DNA of 64,000 bases. It comes from UBA2040 sp041751955. Lineage in GTDB: Bacteria; Bacteroidota; Bacteroidia; Flavobacteriales_D; Crocinitomicaceae. A program made the position numbers and the translations under genes. Below the pieces are notes generated by a model. That model saw nothing but the letters and a program-made list of their open reading frames with translations, had not been told where the DNA came from and did not search any database. The stretch is from positions 33,982-97,981 of the forward strand of contig JBGSIB010000016.1 of NCBI GenBank assembly GCA_041751955.1, read 5' to 3'. This document shows positions 27,849 through 36,509 of the stretch, piece by piece; within the stretch, counting starts at the first letter, position 1; each line of letters opens with the position of its first letter.

Positions 27849-28271
27849 CTAATAAACGATATCTTCAGGCTGATTTTTGGCTTGTTGAATTGGTTTTGAA
27901 TTTGACGCAGGTGCTGCGCCACCCATTGCACAATTGCCCAAGAAAACTGCGCCTTGGTGAATCTCAATCCGGTTGGTAGAAATATTCCCTTCAATTCGGG
28001 CTTTTTCACGTAAAGTAAGTAAAGTGTCTACTTTCATGTCCCCAACTACTTTTCCTTCAATGTCGGCTTCGTTACATGTTAAATTCCCTTTAACCAGAGC
28101 ATTCTCACCCAACAAGACTTTACCCGCACAAGTTATATTGCCAACAACTTCGCCGTCAATTCGAATACTTGAATCCGTAATCAATTCACCAATGATTTTT
28201 GCTCCTTCCACCAAACGATTCAATCGGTCTGGGGCTTCTATTTGACTGTTGTTGTTCTTTTTTCCTAACAT
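27849..28271 (-). CDS. Bactofilin (polymer-forming cytoskeletal protein)
   Basis: The protein has 140 residues. The DUF583 beta-helix core runs from IIGELITDSSIRIDGEVVGNI through GKVLLGENALVKGNLTC, DIEGKVVGDMKV and KARIEGNISTNRIEI, about six right-handed turns of 16-18 residues each. Short polar ends flank it. Bactofilins self-assemble into filaments that place cell-envelope machinery. Next-door genes are porW-like upstream (18-base gap) and atpZ downstream (no gap). Confidence 0.92.
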   Translation of the reverse strand: MLGKKNNNSQIEAPDRLNRLVEGAKIIGELITDSSIRIDGEVVGNITCAGKVLLGENALVKGNLTCNEADIEGKVVGDMKVDTLLTLREKARIEGNISTNRIEIHQGAVFLGNCAMGGAAPASNSKPIQQAKNQPEDIVY

Positions 28272-28289
28272 GTTAACTCTCGAAAAGGA

Positions 28290-30965
28290 TTAATAATATT
28301 CAACACAAAATTCTTCGTACTCCTTTAATTTTTGCGTTTCAAAAAGTGTTTTTAAGTTTTCTTGAGTAATGAGAATGGTTTTAGCGTTTTGAAGCTCAAA
28401 TAAATGCTTTCTTGTTGCCTTAAAGGTCCGCATATATTCCTTGGCATCCAAATCATTTTCAAATTTGTCAATTAAAATAACGCTTTTATCATCGCCAAAA
28501 ATTTTCGAATTAATCTTCAATTTAGCTCTAGAGTAAAATTCTTTATTGAACTCACTGACCTTTGTTTTGGATAAACTAGAATTATCTCCTTCTGGCAAGA
28601 ATATCATTACGAAGTGACTTGCAGCATCATCATAAACGTATAAGGACTTTTTGTTAAAATCAATTTCTTCATTTACAGAGAATCCATTTTTGATTATATC
28701 AATCATTTCTTTCGCTCGTATTGACTCAGGAGTGTCTGGGAACTCTGATACTAACATATTCAAAGTTGGCAATAGCGTGGATTTATCTTCATTCAATTTT
28801 CCCTGACACATAGCCTTGAGTAAGATGTATTTTGAACGAAATTCGTTTTTAGGTTCGTCTGCAATAACGCTTTCCGCTCTGGTAAGCGCAGGATAAAACA
28901 ACCCTTGTCGATAACGATTCAACGCTTCTACGTACTCTTTTTCTGCTTTTGCATCAAATTCTTTTTTCTTAACAAAGCAATCAGGATCTCGTAAATAGCA
29001 GGCGTAATCGGAATTGGGATAATAATTTAAAATATAATTTTTATGAATATCTGCCTCTGCTTTGTTTGACTTTTCATACATGGTATACATCTGGTAAGCC
29101 GACATAACCTTGAAATCATTTTCAAATTTTTGGTCGACAACAGCATTGAATTGTTTGCTAGCTAAAGCCTCTTCATTCAACTGATCTTTATAAATGATTC
29201 CGGCTTTATACAAAGCTGCGACTAAACGTTGTCTCGAAGCATTCATTGCAGAATCGCCTTTTGGGATGTTTTTCGCCAAATTTTCAACTGCAAAAGGATC
29301 TTTCACTTCAGGAGCTTCTACTTTTACGCTATCCTCGACCACTTCCCCATCTTCTGTAACTGCGTTGATAGTTGTTGTAATCTTATCACTACGCCTCCAA
29401 TCGTCTTCGTTTTCACGACTGCCCCAAAGACGTTTAAAATCATCAAACCCTTTTGCTCTTGCCTTAGCATTAGAAAAAACAAAGGTGTTCCCTTTTTGAT
29501 TTTGATTCAAAGCAGCGTCATTTTTCTGTAATGCCAATAACTTTTCAGCTTCTCGTTTTTTGCGATCGGCTTCTTGTTTTTTCAAGTTCTCAGCAACATC
29601 TTCCAAAAATTTCGCTTGATCCTCATCACTCATTTCGGCAATTCGCTGAACGCTGTCCTCAAATTGAGCTGTTTCCACGGCTACAACTAAGTCCTTTAAT
29701 TTACCTGCTTTGTTACGGATGGCCTCAGCATTTGGGTATTTGTCATTGATAACTTTCGCGCATGAATCATAATATTTTTGTGCTGGAACATAGTCTCGTT
29801 TCGCAAATCGCAAATCGCCCATTTTCTCATAAGCCATTCCTTTTTGGCGCGTATTTGTTGTAGAGTAAAACGCGGAGGATGTCAAATATTCAACAGCCTT
29901 TGCTTCATTACCGTTTGACAATTCAATGTTGGCCAATGCGTAATAAATTTGATCCTTGAATTCAGCATTTTTAGCATCCTTCAACATCTTATTTAAGTCT
30001 TTTATCAGCTTATCGCTGCCGCTAAGATATGCTCTTTTCAATCGAGCACTGAATTCCATTTCAAAAGGGGCATTGCTTTTAATCGTTTTGGAGTAACTTG
30101 TGATAGCCCCTGGAAAATCACCTGACTCTTCTTTTAACTGGCCGAGAATAAAATAAATTCGTGCTTTTTTAGTCTTAGGCCGTATAATTTTGGCCGCTTC
30201 TTGAAGATTTTTAATCGCATCTTCTTTTTCACCTCGTGCTAGATTCAGTTCTGCTTTTGTCAAATAATAATCCGGCATAATTTCTTTTGGAAATGGCGCA
30301 GGTTCATTCTCTTTGTCTTTGGCTCTAGCTTTTTTCGACTTTTTCAAATTACGCATAAAGGTTTTGAAGTCTTTGTCTTTTTTTGCTTCCGCCTCAAGTT
30401 CTAGCGCCTTGTCTAACTTGTCCAAATTGAACCCAGCATCTGTATACTTGCCTTGGGCGATGTTCGTTTTGGCCATCCATAGTTCACCTATATAATTAGA
30501 CTGATCATTGGTATAAAACTTTTTGATGAATTGGAAGTTTTTCATCGCTGCATCATAGTCTCGGCGAATGAAACTGGCTCTACCTATTGTGGTCCAATTT
30601 TCATCTATGTAATTGTTGTTTTCCTCTTTTTTAAGATTTGGTCGCGCACTGCCGGGCATCGAATGATTCTGTATCACTTTCGTACACTTCGCAATGGACG
30701 TATCAATTGCAGGGTACATGTTTCGAACAGCCGCTGTATCTGGATAAACTTGAAGTGGTAGAAGTGTATAATAGTCTTCTTTCAAATTTCTTCTGTATTC
30801 GTCCAGTGCTTGGTCCAATAATAAGTTGGCATTGAAATAACCGTTGTAATGAGCAGTGGTGGTATGATAAGCGCGATTAATAGCCGTATTCTTCGCAGGG
30901 TTGCATGCCCCAAGAACAAAAAGGAGCACTACTGCTCCCCATAGGAATCCGGAAATATTTTTCAT
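28290..30965 (-). CDS. T9SS lipoprotein PorW/SprE family
   Basis: PorW/SprE is a TPR lipoprotein needed for type IX secretion, linking the trans-envelope motor to the outer-membrane translocon. With the start at 30965 the protein is 891 residues with a normal lipoprotein signal (VLLFVLGAC, C21); the upstream in-frame ATG at 30989 would add eight residues. Family features include TTAHYNGYFNANLLLDQALDEYRR near 35, repeated TPR helices through the middle, a charged linker (QKNDAALNQNQKGNTFVFSN near 480-500), and the RLWGSRENEDDWRRSDK segment. It probably heads the transcript leading to bactofilin, atpZ and the membrane protein. Confidence 0.88.
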   Translation of the reverse strand: MKNISGFLWGAVVLLFVLGACNPAKNTAINRAYHTTTAHYNGYFNANLLLDQALDEYRRNLKEDYYTLLPLQVYPDTAAVRNMYPAIDTSIAKCTKVIQNHSMPGSARPNLKKEENNNYIDENWTTIGRASFIRRDYDAAMKNFQFIKKFYTNDQSNYIGELWMAKTNIAQGKYTDAGFNLDKLDKALELEAEAKKDKDFKTFMRNLKKSKKARAKDKENEPAPFPKEIMPDYYLTKAELNLARGEKEDAIKNLQEAAKIIRPKTKKARIYFILGQLKEESGDFPGAITSYSKTIKSNAPFEMEFSARLKRAYLSGSDKLIKDLNKMLKDAKNAEFKDQIYYALANIELSNGNEAKAVEYLTSSAFYSTTNTRQKGMAYEKMGDLRFAKRDYVPAQKYYDSCAKVINDKYPNAEAIRNKAGKLKDLVVAVETAQFEDSVQRIAEMSDEDQAKFLEDVAENLKKQEADRKKREAEKLLALQKNDAALNQNQKGNTFVFSNAKARAKGFDDFKRLWGSRENEDDWRRSDKITTTINAVTEDGEVVEDSVKVEAPEVKDPFAVENLAKNIPKGDSAMNASRQRLVAALYKAGIIYKDQLNEEALASKQFNAVVDQKFENDFKVMSAYQMYTMYEKSNKAEADIHKNYILNYYPNSDYACYLRDPDCFVKKKEFDAKAEKEYVEALNRYRQGLFYPALTRAESVIADEPKNEFRSKYILLKAMCQGKLNEDKSTLLPTLNMLVSEFPDTPESIRAKEMIDIIKNGFSVNEEIDFNKKSLYVYDDAASHFVMIFLPEGDNSSLSKTKVSEFNKEFYSRAKLKINSKIFGDDKSVILIDKFENDLDAKEYMRTFKATRKHLFELQNAKTILITQENLKTLFETQKLKEYEEFCVEYY

Positions 30966-31050
30966 TCTTTTTTTCTTAACGTACTCCATTAACGCAAAAG
31001 GCCGCGTTTATTGTACGAAAGGCTAAATTTAGGAATTCTAAGATTAAATT

Positions 31051-31761
31051 CTAGGCAATGTTGGTGAAAACTTGTTGGATGTCATCATCATCATCGATTT
31101 TATCCAAGAGTTTTTCGATGTCGACCAATTGCTCTTCTGTATACTCAACAGGTGAAGTGGGGATTCTTTCTAAGTTGGACTTTAATGGCTCAATTCCTTT
31201 TTCTTCCAAAGCCGTGGCCAAGGTTCCGAAGGAAGTATAGTCACCATAAATCACCAGCTTGTCATCCAAAACTTCGATTTCATCCAATCCTGCGTCTATC
31301 AACTCTAACTCTAGGTCCTCGGGATCAACACCATCTATTTTTTCAATTTCAAAAACGCATTTGCGGTTGAACATGAATTCCAATGAACCCGTTGCCACAA
31401 TTTGTCCATTTGCTTTGTTGAAATAGGCCTTAACATTGGCAACTGTACGTGTTGGATTGTCCGTTGCACATTCCATGAAAACCAAAACACCATGCGGACC
31501 TTTTCCTTCGTATATAATTTCGTGGAAAGACTCTACATCTTTTTGCGTAGCGCGTTTAATGGCTGCCTCAATATTGTCCTTCGGCATGTTTTGGGCTTTC
31601 GCATTTTGAATAGCCGATCGCAATTTTCCATTCATTGCTGGATCATCTCCACCTTCTTTGGCGGCCATCGTTATGGCTTTCCCCAAACGCGGAAATAATT
31701 TCGACATTTTGTCCCAACGTTTCTCTTTTGCGGCTCTTCGGTATTCAAACGCTCTTCCCAT
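31051..31761 (-). CDS. YebC/PmpR-family protein (TACO1-like)
   Basis: The protein has 236 residues with the family opening MGRAFEYRRAAKEKRWDKMSK and the IxxAIKRATQKD, YEGKGPHGV and ATDNPTRTVANVKAYF signatures. YebC-type proteins were first called DNA-binding regulators. Newer work links them to relief of ribosome stalling, so either role is possible. The C-terminus is acidic (KIDDDDDIQQVF). It is a single gene with a TAAATTTG box 21 bases upstream. Confidence 0.95.
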   Translation of the reverse strand: MGRAFEYRRAAKEKRWDKMSKLFPRLGKAITMAAKEGGDDPAMNGKLRSAIQNAKAQNMPKDNIEAAIKRATQKDVESFHEIIYEGKGPHGVLVFMECATDNPTRTVANVKAYFNKANGQIVATGSLEFMFNRKCVFEIEKIDGVDPEDLELELIDAGLDEIEVLDDKLVIYGDYTSFGTLATALEEKGIEPLKSNLERIPTSPVEYTEEQLVDIEKLLDKIDDDDDIQQVFTNIA

Positions 31762-31782
31762 TTCTGATTCTTTTTTTCAGGG

Positions 31783-31817
31783 CAAATTTAAGGAGAATTC
31801 TGTTTGACTTGTTCAAA
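31783..31817 (-). promoter_or_regulatory. Promoter TTTG-N23-TAAATTTG for yebC-like gene
   Basis: It is an exact -7 box with a TTTG upstream at slightly long spacing. Confidence 0.5.
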
Positions 31818-31948
31818 TGAACAATTGAATCAGAAAAAATTACCTCTACGACAAAAAGCCTAATTGGAAATTGGAAAATTGTTTGGACCAAAAAATTTTC
31901 GTCCAGACTAATTTAAGTCACCTCGACAACAGAACTCATGTTAATTTA

Positions 31949-31956
31949 TACTTTTG
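31949..31956 (+). promoter_or_regulatory. -7 box TACTTTTG, 4 bases from ATG
   Basis: It is an exact TAnnTTTG match ending 4 bases before the ATG chosen for the GT9 gene, which supports that start over the longer reading. No -33 TTG was seen. Confidence 0.5.
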
Positions 31957-31960
31957 TTTC

Positions 31961-32956
31961 ATGAAAATATTGGTTGTTCGTTTCAGTTCCATAGGTGACA
32001 TAATATTGACTACACCTGTATTGCGTGGCCTGAAAGAACAAATCACGAACTGCGAAATTCATTATCTAACCAAGAAAAAGTTTGCTTCGCTACTGGAAAA
32101 CAATCCACGAATTGATCGATTGTGGACGATTGAAGACTCTATAGACGAGGTGCTTTCTGAATTGAAAAAGGAAAATTTTGATCACGTCGTGGATTTGCAC
32201 CACAATGTTCGAACGTTGGCGTTGAAGAAAAAATTGGGTCGGGCGAACACTTCTTTTCGCAAATTGAACGTAGAAAAATGGATGTTGGTAAACATGAAAA
32301 TGGACAAAATGCCAAAGGTTCATATTGTTGATCGGTATTTTGATACAGTGCTTAGCTTAGGTGTGAAAAACGACGCTTTGCCTTGCGAATTTTATATTTC
32401 CATCGAAAACAAAATAGATGTGGCCGCCTCATTTTCCTTGGAAAAAAAGAAATACATAGGTGTTGCCATTGGCGCTCAGTTTGCGACCAAAACCTTGCCG
32501 ACAGAACAATTGATTAAAATTTTAAGGCAAATAAATGCACCTATTGTTCTGCTTGGTGGACCAGAAGATGATACGAAAGCCCAAGAAATTCTCGCTGGAT
32601 TACCGGTCAATAAGATCCAAAATTTTTGCGGAAAATTGAATTTGCAACAAAGCGCTTCAGTTGTTGAACAAGCTGCTGTTCTGTTGACGCATGATACTGG
32701 TTTGATGCACATTGCTTCCTGTTTTGAAGTGCCCGTCGTTTCTGTTTGGGGCAATACGGTTCCTGAATTTGGCATGTATCCTTACTTTCCACAAAAACCC
32801 GAATTGTTTTCCATACACGAAGTGAAAGATTTGTCGTGTCGACCTTGCTCCAAAATAGGTTACCAAACTTGCCCGAAAAAGCATTTTAAATGCATGATGA
32901 AGCAGGATTTGGGCGGGATTGTTGATGGTTTACGCGAAATGATGGAACGCGGATGA
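31961..32956 (+). CDS. Glycosyltransferase family 9 (heptosyltransferase-like)
   Basis: The protein has 331 residues from the ATG at 31961, where the family motif MKILVVRFSSIGDIILTTPVLRGL begins; a longer in-frame reading from 31871 adds 30 residues that do not fit. The C-terminal Rossmann domain shows IGVAIGAQFATKTLP, VLLGGPED, CGKLNLQQSASVVEQAAVLLTHDTGLMHIASCF and VSVWGNT. GT9 enzymes add heptose or other sugars to lipopolysaccharide at the inner membrane's cytoplasmic face. The exact donor cannot be told. The stop codon falls in repeat-like sequence. Confidence 0.92.
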   Translation: MKILVVRFSSIGDIILTTPVLRGLKEQITNCEIHYLTKKKFASLLENNPRIDRLWTIEDSIDEVLSELKKENFDHVVDLHHNVRTLALKKKLGRANTSFRKLNVEKWMLVNMKMDKMPKVHIVDRYFDTVLSLGVKNDALPCEFYISIENKIDVAASFSLEKKKYIGVAIGAQFATKTLPTEQLIKILRQINAPIVLLGGPEDDTKAQEILAGLPVNKIQNFCGKLNLQQSASVVEQAAVLLTHDTGLMHIASCFEVPVVSVWGNTVPEFGMYPYFPQKPELFSIHEVKDLSCRPCSKIGYQTCPKKHFKCMMKQDLGGIVDGLREMMERG

Positions 32957-33067
32957 CACTGATTTATAGGATAAAACGGATCTTATTTCCTGTTGTTTAA
33001 ATCCGTTTCATCTCTGAAGTCAAAAAAAATCGTTGAAAATCCGTCCAATTCGTTCAATCCGTGTTCA
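32948..33067 (+). repeat. Degenerate ACGGAT/ATCCGT inverted repeat cluster
   Basis: The stretch carries GCGGATGACACTGAT, ACGGAT (32976), then ATCCGT (33001), AATCCGTCC (33039) and AATCCGTG (33057), so sense and antisense copies of one short word face each other. It begins within the last codons of the GT9 gene. The rest of the gap to dxs holds only the dxs promoter. Confidence 0.45.
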
Positions 33068-33125
33068 ATTCTATAATTCAGTTTCCCAAATATTAACACT
33101 TCGAACAAAATAAAACCCTCACTTG

Positions 33126-33156
33126 TTGGTTACTAAGGCAATTACCAATAAATTTG
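33126..33156 (+). promoter_or_regulatory. Promoter TTG-N20-TAAATTTG for dxs
   Basis: Both Bacteroidota elements are present, with the -7 box ending 16 bases before the dxs ATG. Confidence 0.6.
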
Positions 33157-33172
33157 CATTGAATACAGGAAC

Positions 33173-35125
33173 ATGAGTACATATCAAGCCGGACCTTTTT
33201 TAGAAAAAATTAATCTTCCTGAAGATTTACGGAAAAACTTTACCCACGACGACTTGCCGCAAGTATCGGATGAATTGCGTCAATATATCGTTGATGTGAT
33301 TTCTGAAATTGGCAATTCGCATTTTGGAGCGAGTTTAGGTGTGGTGGAAATGACCGTGGCACTGCATTATGTATTCAATACACCTTACGATCAAATTGTT
33401 TGGGACGTTGGTCACCAAGCGTACGGACATAAAATTCTTACTGGAAGACGCGAAGCTTTTCATACCAATCGCTTGAAAGGAGGCATCTCTGGTTTTCCAA
33501 AACGATCTGAAAGTGAGTACGATACCTTTGGTGTTGGTCACAGTTCAACTTCTATATCCGCTGCTTTGGGTATGGCGGTTGCCAACAATTACAAAGGAGA
33601 ACCGCAACGTCAGCATGTCGCTATCATTGGTGACGGTGCCATGACTGCTGGTTTGGCTTTCGAAGGGATGAATCATGCTGGTTTTGAAAAAGATGCCAAT
33701 CTCTTGGTGATTTTGAACGACAATTGTATGTCTATCGATCCAAATGTTGGGGCTTTGAACCAGTATTTGACAGATATTACGACTTCTCACACCTACAATA
33801 AAGTAAAAGACGATGTTTGGAAACTCTTGGGGAAAATATCCAAGTTTGGTCCAGATGCGCAAACTATAGCTTCTAAAATTTCTAGTGCTATGAAAACTGG
33901 TTTGCTGAAAAATAGCAACTTGTTTGAATCCTTGAACTTCCGCTATTTTGGTCCAGTTGATGGTCATGACGTAATAGGAATGGCAAAAATATTAGAAGAT
34001 TTAAAACACATTCCTGGTCCGAAATTGTTGCATTGTATCACTCGAAAAGGTGCAGGCTATAAATTTTCTGAAGAAGGAAACCCTACAAAATGGCACGCTC
34101 CTGGTGTTTTCAATAAGGAAACGGGCGAAATCGTTAAAATTGTTCCCAAGCAACCAGAACCACCTAAATATCAAGATGTTTTTGGTCATACAATAGTCGA
34201 ATTAGCCGAGAAAAACGATAAAATCATGGGTGTCACACCTGCGATGCCTTCAGGTTGTTCGTTGAATATCATGATGGAAGCGATGCCAAAACGTGCTTTT
34301 GACGTTGGTATTGCTGAACAACATGCTGTTACTTTTTCTGCTGGTTTGGCAACACAAGGTTTGGTTCCTTTTTGCAACATTTACTCCTCTTTTATGCAAC
34401 GTGCTTACGATCAAGTTTTGCATGACGTAGCACTTCAAAATTTGAATGTTGTTTTCTGTTTGGATAGAGGTGGATTGGTCGGTGCAGATGGTGCAACACA
34501 TCATGGTGCATACGATTTGGCTTATATGCGATGTATTCCTAATATGGTGGTTTCTGCACCAATGAATGAGGAAGAATTGCGCAATTTAATGTTCACAGCT
34601 CAGCTTGATAACAAAGGTCCGTTCAGCATACGTTACCCACGTGGAAACGGTGTTATGACTGAATGGAAAACTCCTTTGAAAGAAATAAAAGTTGGAACAG
34701 GTCGCAAGGTTACGAACGGAGATGATTTGGCGATTTTGACCATTGGTCATCCCGGAAATTTTGCTGTTAAAGCGATTGCTGAAATGAAAGAATTAGGTTT
34801 GTCTGTGGCGCATTACGACATGCGTTTCGTGAAACCCATCGATGAAGTTATGTTGCACGAGGTTTTCTCAAAATTCAAGAAAGTGATTACTGTTGAAGAC
34901 GGTTGTGTGATGGGCGGATTTGGTTCGGCTGTTATCGAATTTATGGCAGATCATAATTATTCGGCGCAAGTGGTACGATTGGGTATTCCTGATTTGTACG
35001 TGCATCACGGAACACAAAAAGAATTGTGGACAGATTGCGGATTTGACGCTGCTGGGATAATTAAAACAGCGAAAAAGTTGTTGAATTATTCGGAGAAGGC
35101 TGTTTCTGTGGAGAAGGTTGGGTAA
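33173..35125 (+). CDS. dxs: 1-deoxy-D-xylulose-5-phosphate synthase
   Basis: It condenses pyruvate and glyceraldehyde-3-phosphate, the first step of the MEP isoprenoid pathway, using thiamine diphosphate. The protein has 650 residues. It shows GHQAYGHKILTGR near 82, GVGHSSTSISAALG near 122, and the ThDP/Mg motif GDGAMTAGLAFEGMNHAG near 153. Further on come DVGIAEQHAVTFSAGLA with the catalytic Glu near 382, DRGGLVGADGATHHG near 430, and the transketolase C-terminal domain. It is a single gene; the next gene, rsmA, is convergent. Confidence 0.97.
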   Translation: MSTYQAGPFLEKINLPEDLRKNFTHDDLPQVSDELRQYIVDVISEIGNSHFGASLGVVEMTVALHYVFNTPYDQIVWDVGHQAYGHKILTGRREAFHTNRLKGGISGFPKRSESEYDTFGVGHSSTSISAALGMAVANNYKGEPQRQHVAIIGDGAMTAGLAFEGMNHAGFEKDANLLVILNDNCMSIDPNVGALNQYLTDITTSHTYNKVKDDVWKLLGKISKFGPDAQTIASKISSAMKTGLLKNSNLFESLNFRYFGPVDGHDVIGMAKILEDLKHIPGPKLLHCITRKGAGYKFSEEGNPTKWHAPGVFNKETGEIVKIVPKQPEPPKYQDVFGHTIVELAEKNDKIMGVTPAMPSGCSLNIMMEAMPKRAFDVGIAEQHAVTFSAGLATQGLVPFCNIYSSFMQRAYDQVLHDVALQNLNVVFCLDRGGLVGADGATHHGAYDLAYMRCIPNMVVSAPMNEEELRNLMFTAQLDNKGPFSIRYPRGNGVMTEWKTPLKEIKVGTGRKVTNGDDLAILTIGHPGNFAVKAIAEMKELGLSVAHYDMRFVKPIDEVMLHEVFSKFKKVITVEDGCVMGGFGSAVIEFMADHNYSAQVVRLGIPDLYVHHGTQKELWTDCGFDAAGIIKTAKKLLNYSEKAVSVEKVG

Positions 35126-35248
35126 GTTCTTATCTGATTAAATACATTTTATTAAACATTTAGGAGTTAAGGTCACTGCGTGACTGCATTAAGGTGTGGT
35201 GGATTCTTCTTAATTACATTGAATTGGCGCAATCAACCTCAATGCCCA

Positions 35249-36046
35249 TCACGCCTCCTTTTTCACAACATCCTCCAACCCAGCAATCAAATTCGTTAAA
35301 TACACAAATTGTTCGACGGAAAGTCGTTCGGGGCGAAGGTTGAAAATTGGGTCATCCACCACGTTTCCTTTTAGCATTCCTTTTACAGAATTACGTATGG
35401 TTTTTCGGCGCTGATTGAACGAGGCTTTCACCACTTGAATGAACAGTTTTTCGTCGCAGTCTAGTTTGTCCGTTGCATTTCGTGTGCAGCGTATAACGCC
35501 TGATTGAACTTTTGGCGGTGGATTGAACATTTGAGCATCTACTGTAAAACAATATTCAATATCGTAGAAGGCTTGTGTCAAAACGGAAATGATCCCGTAA
35601 ACTTTCGTTCCTGGTTTTTCAGCGATGCGTTCAGCCATTTCTTTTTGAAACATGCCCATGATTTCAGGAACTAAATCTCTGTTTTCAATGCACTTGAATA
35701 TGATTTGTGAAGAAATGTTGTAGGGAAAGTTACCCACTACGCCAAAAGGTTCACCGTCAAATAATTGTGTGATGTCTGTTTTTAAAAAGTCGGAAGAAAA
35801 AATATGGCCGTGCAGTTCTGGTTTGTTGGCTTCCAGATATTCCACGGATTCGGCATCAATTTCCATTACTTTAACCTTCAAGTCACCTCTTTCCAACAAA
35901 AATTCTGTCAAAGCGCCCATTCCTGGACCAATCTCTAAAACATTTGTGCACCCGAAATTAGCTTTGTACTGTTGGGCAATTTTCCGACACATGTTTTTGT
36001 CTGTGAGGAAATGTTGTCCAAGATGTTTTTTAGGAGTTACGCTCAT
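35249..36046 (-). CDS. rsmA: 16S rRNA dimethyladenosine transferase
   Basis: It dimethylates two adjacent adenosines near the 3' end of 16S rRNA. The protein has 265 residues. It shows KKHLGQHFLTDKNMCRKI at 6-23, the SAM-binding VLEIGPGMGALTEFLL near 36, MEIDAE, and the catalytic VGNFPYNISSQIIFK (NFPY form of motif IV) near 103. The C-terminal VKASFNQRRKTIRNSVKG is typical. It overlaps the upstream DUF4286 gene by 4 bases (ATGA). The 123-base gap to dxs contains a GTCAC-TGC-GTGAC mini-hairpin at 35172 and nothing else I can name. Confidence 0.96.
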   Translation of the reverse strand: MSVTPKKHLGQHFLTDKNMCRKIAQQYKANFGCTNVLEIGPGMGALTEFLLERGDLKVKVMEIDAESVEYLEANKPELHGHIFSSDFLKTDITQLFDGEPFGVVGNFPYNISSQIIFKCIENRDLVPEIMGMFQKEMAERIAEKPGTKVYGIISVLTQAFYDIEYCFTVDAQMFNPPPKVQSGVIRCTRNATDKLDCDEKLFIQVVKASFNQRRKTIRNSVKGMLKGNVVDDPIFNLRPERLSVEQFVYLTNLIAGLEDVVKKEA

Positions 36047-36357
36047 TTTCTAAATTCTTCTACAACACTTAAAAAAGTGCGAAATGCTGCGAATTTTCCT
36101 GCCCACATTTTGTTAAATTCATCTCGCAATGCTGGAGCATGTTTGGCTTCGTATTGATCAAACGTTTCTTGGTCGGGACATACATAAGTTGTCGCAAAGG
36201 TCATTCCACCTTCTTCTTCGCCATGCACTCGACACAATCTTGCTTCCAAAAAATGGCCCGTTTCCATGACTTCTGGAATGTGTTTTTCACGCATGTATTT
36301 TAGCCACTGCTCACCTACTGTCGCGTCAATACTCACTGTTACGTTGTACAATATCAT
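36043..36357 (-). CDS. DUF4286 family protein
   Basis: The protein has 104 residues. It shows the family opening MILYNVTVSIDATVGEQWLKYMREKHIPEVMETG, then FATTYVCPDQETFDQYEAKHAPALRDEFNKMWAGKFAAFRTFL. The fold is expected to be a ferredoxin-like alpha/beta dimeric barrel. The function is unknown. It is translationally coupled to rsmA, an arrangement that may hint at a translation-linked role, but that is guesswork. Confidence 0.88.
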   Translation of the reverse strand: MILYNVTVSIDATVGEQWLKYMREKHIPEVMETGHFLEARLCRVHGEEEGGMTFATTYVCPDQETFDQYEAKHAPALRDEFNKMWAGKFAAFRTFLSVVEEFRK

Positions 36358-36361
36358 GCTG

Positions 36362-36369
36362 CAAAGCTA
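36362..36369 (-). promoter_or_regulatory. -7 box TAGCTTTG, 4 bases from ATG
   Basis: It is an exact TAnnTTTG match ending 4 bases before the DUF4286 ATG, the same spacing as at three other genes in this window. Confidence 0.5.
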
Positions 36370-36509
36370 CGGAAAAACCTCGTGTTTTGATGATGAAAAT
36401 GAAATACTTCCTACGGCTTAGAACGAAATTGCTTTCGGCTTTTCGGGCTAATTTTCTTCAAGCACTATACGTAAACTGAACACACCTTTTTTTAATTATC
36501 TTCGCAGAG

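Noticed and set aside
31871..31960. 30-codon N-terminal extension of the GT9 gene
   Set aside because: The family motif starts at the ATG at 31961, and the -7 box lies between the two starts.
33545..33967. 140-codon minus-strand frame inside dxs
   Set aside because: It overlaps a certain, fully conserved gene and has no recognisable protein character.
35126..35248. Terminator between dxs and rsmA
   Set aside because: Only a 5-bp stem with 3-base loop (GTCAC-TGC-GTGAC) and no T-run on either side.
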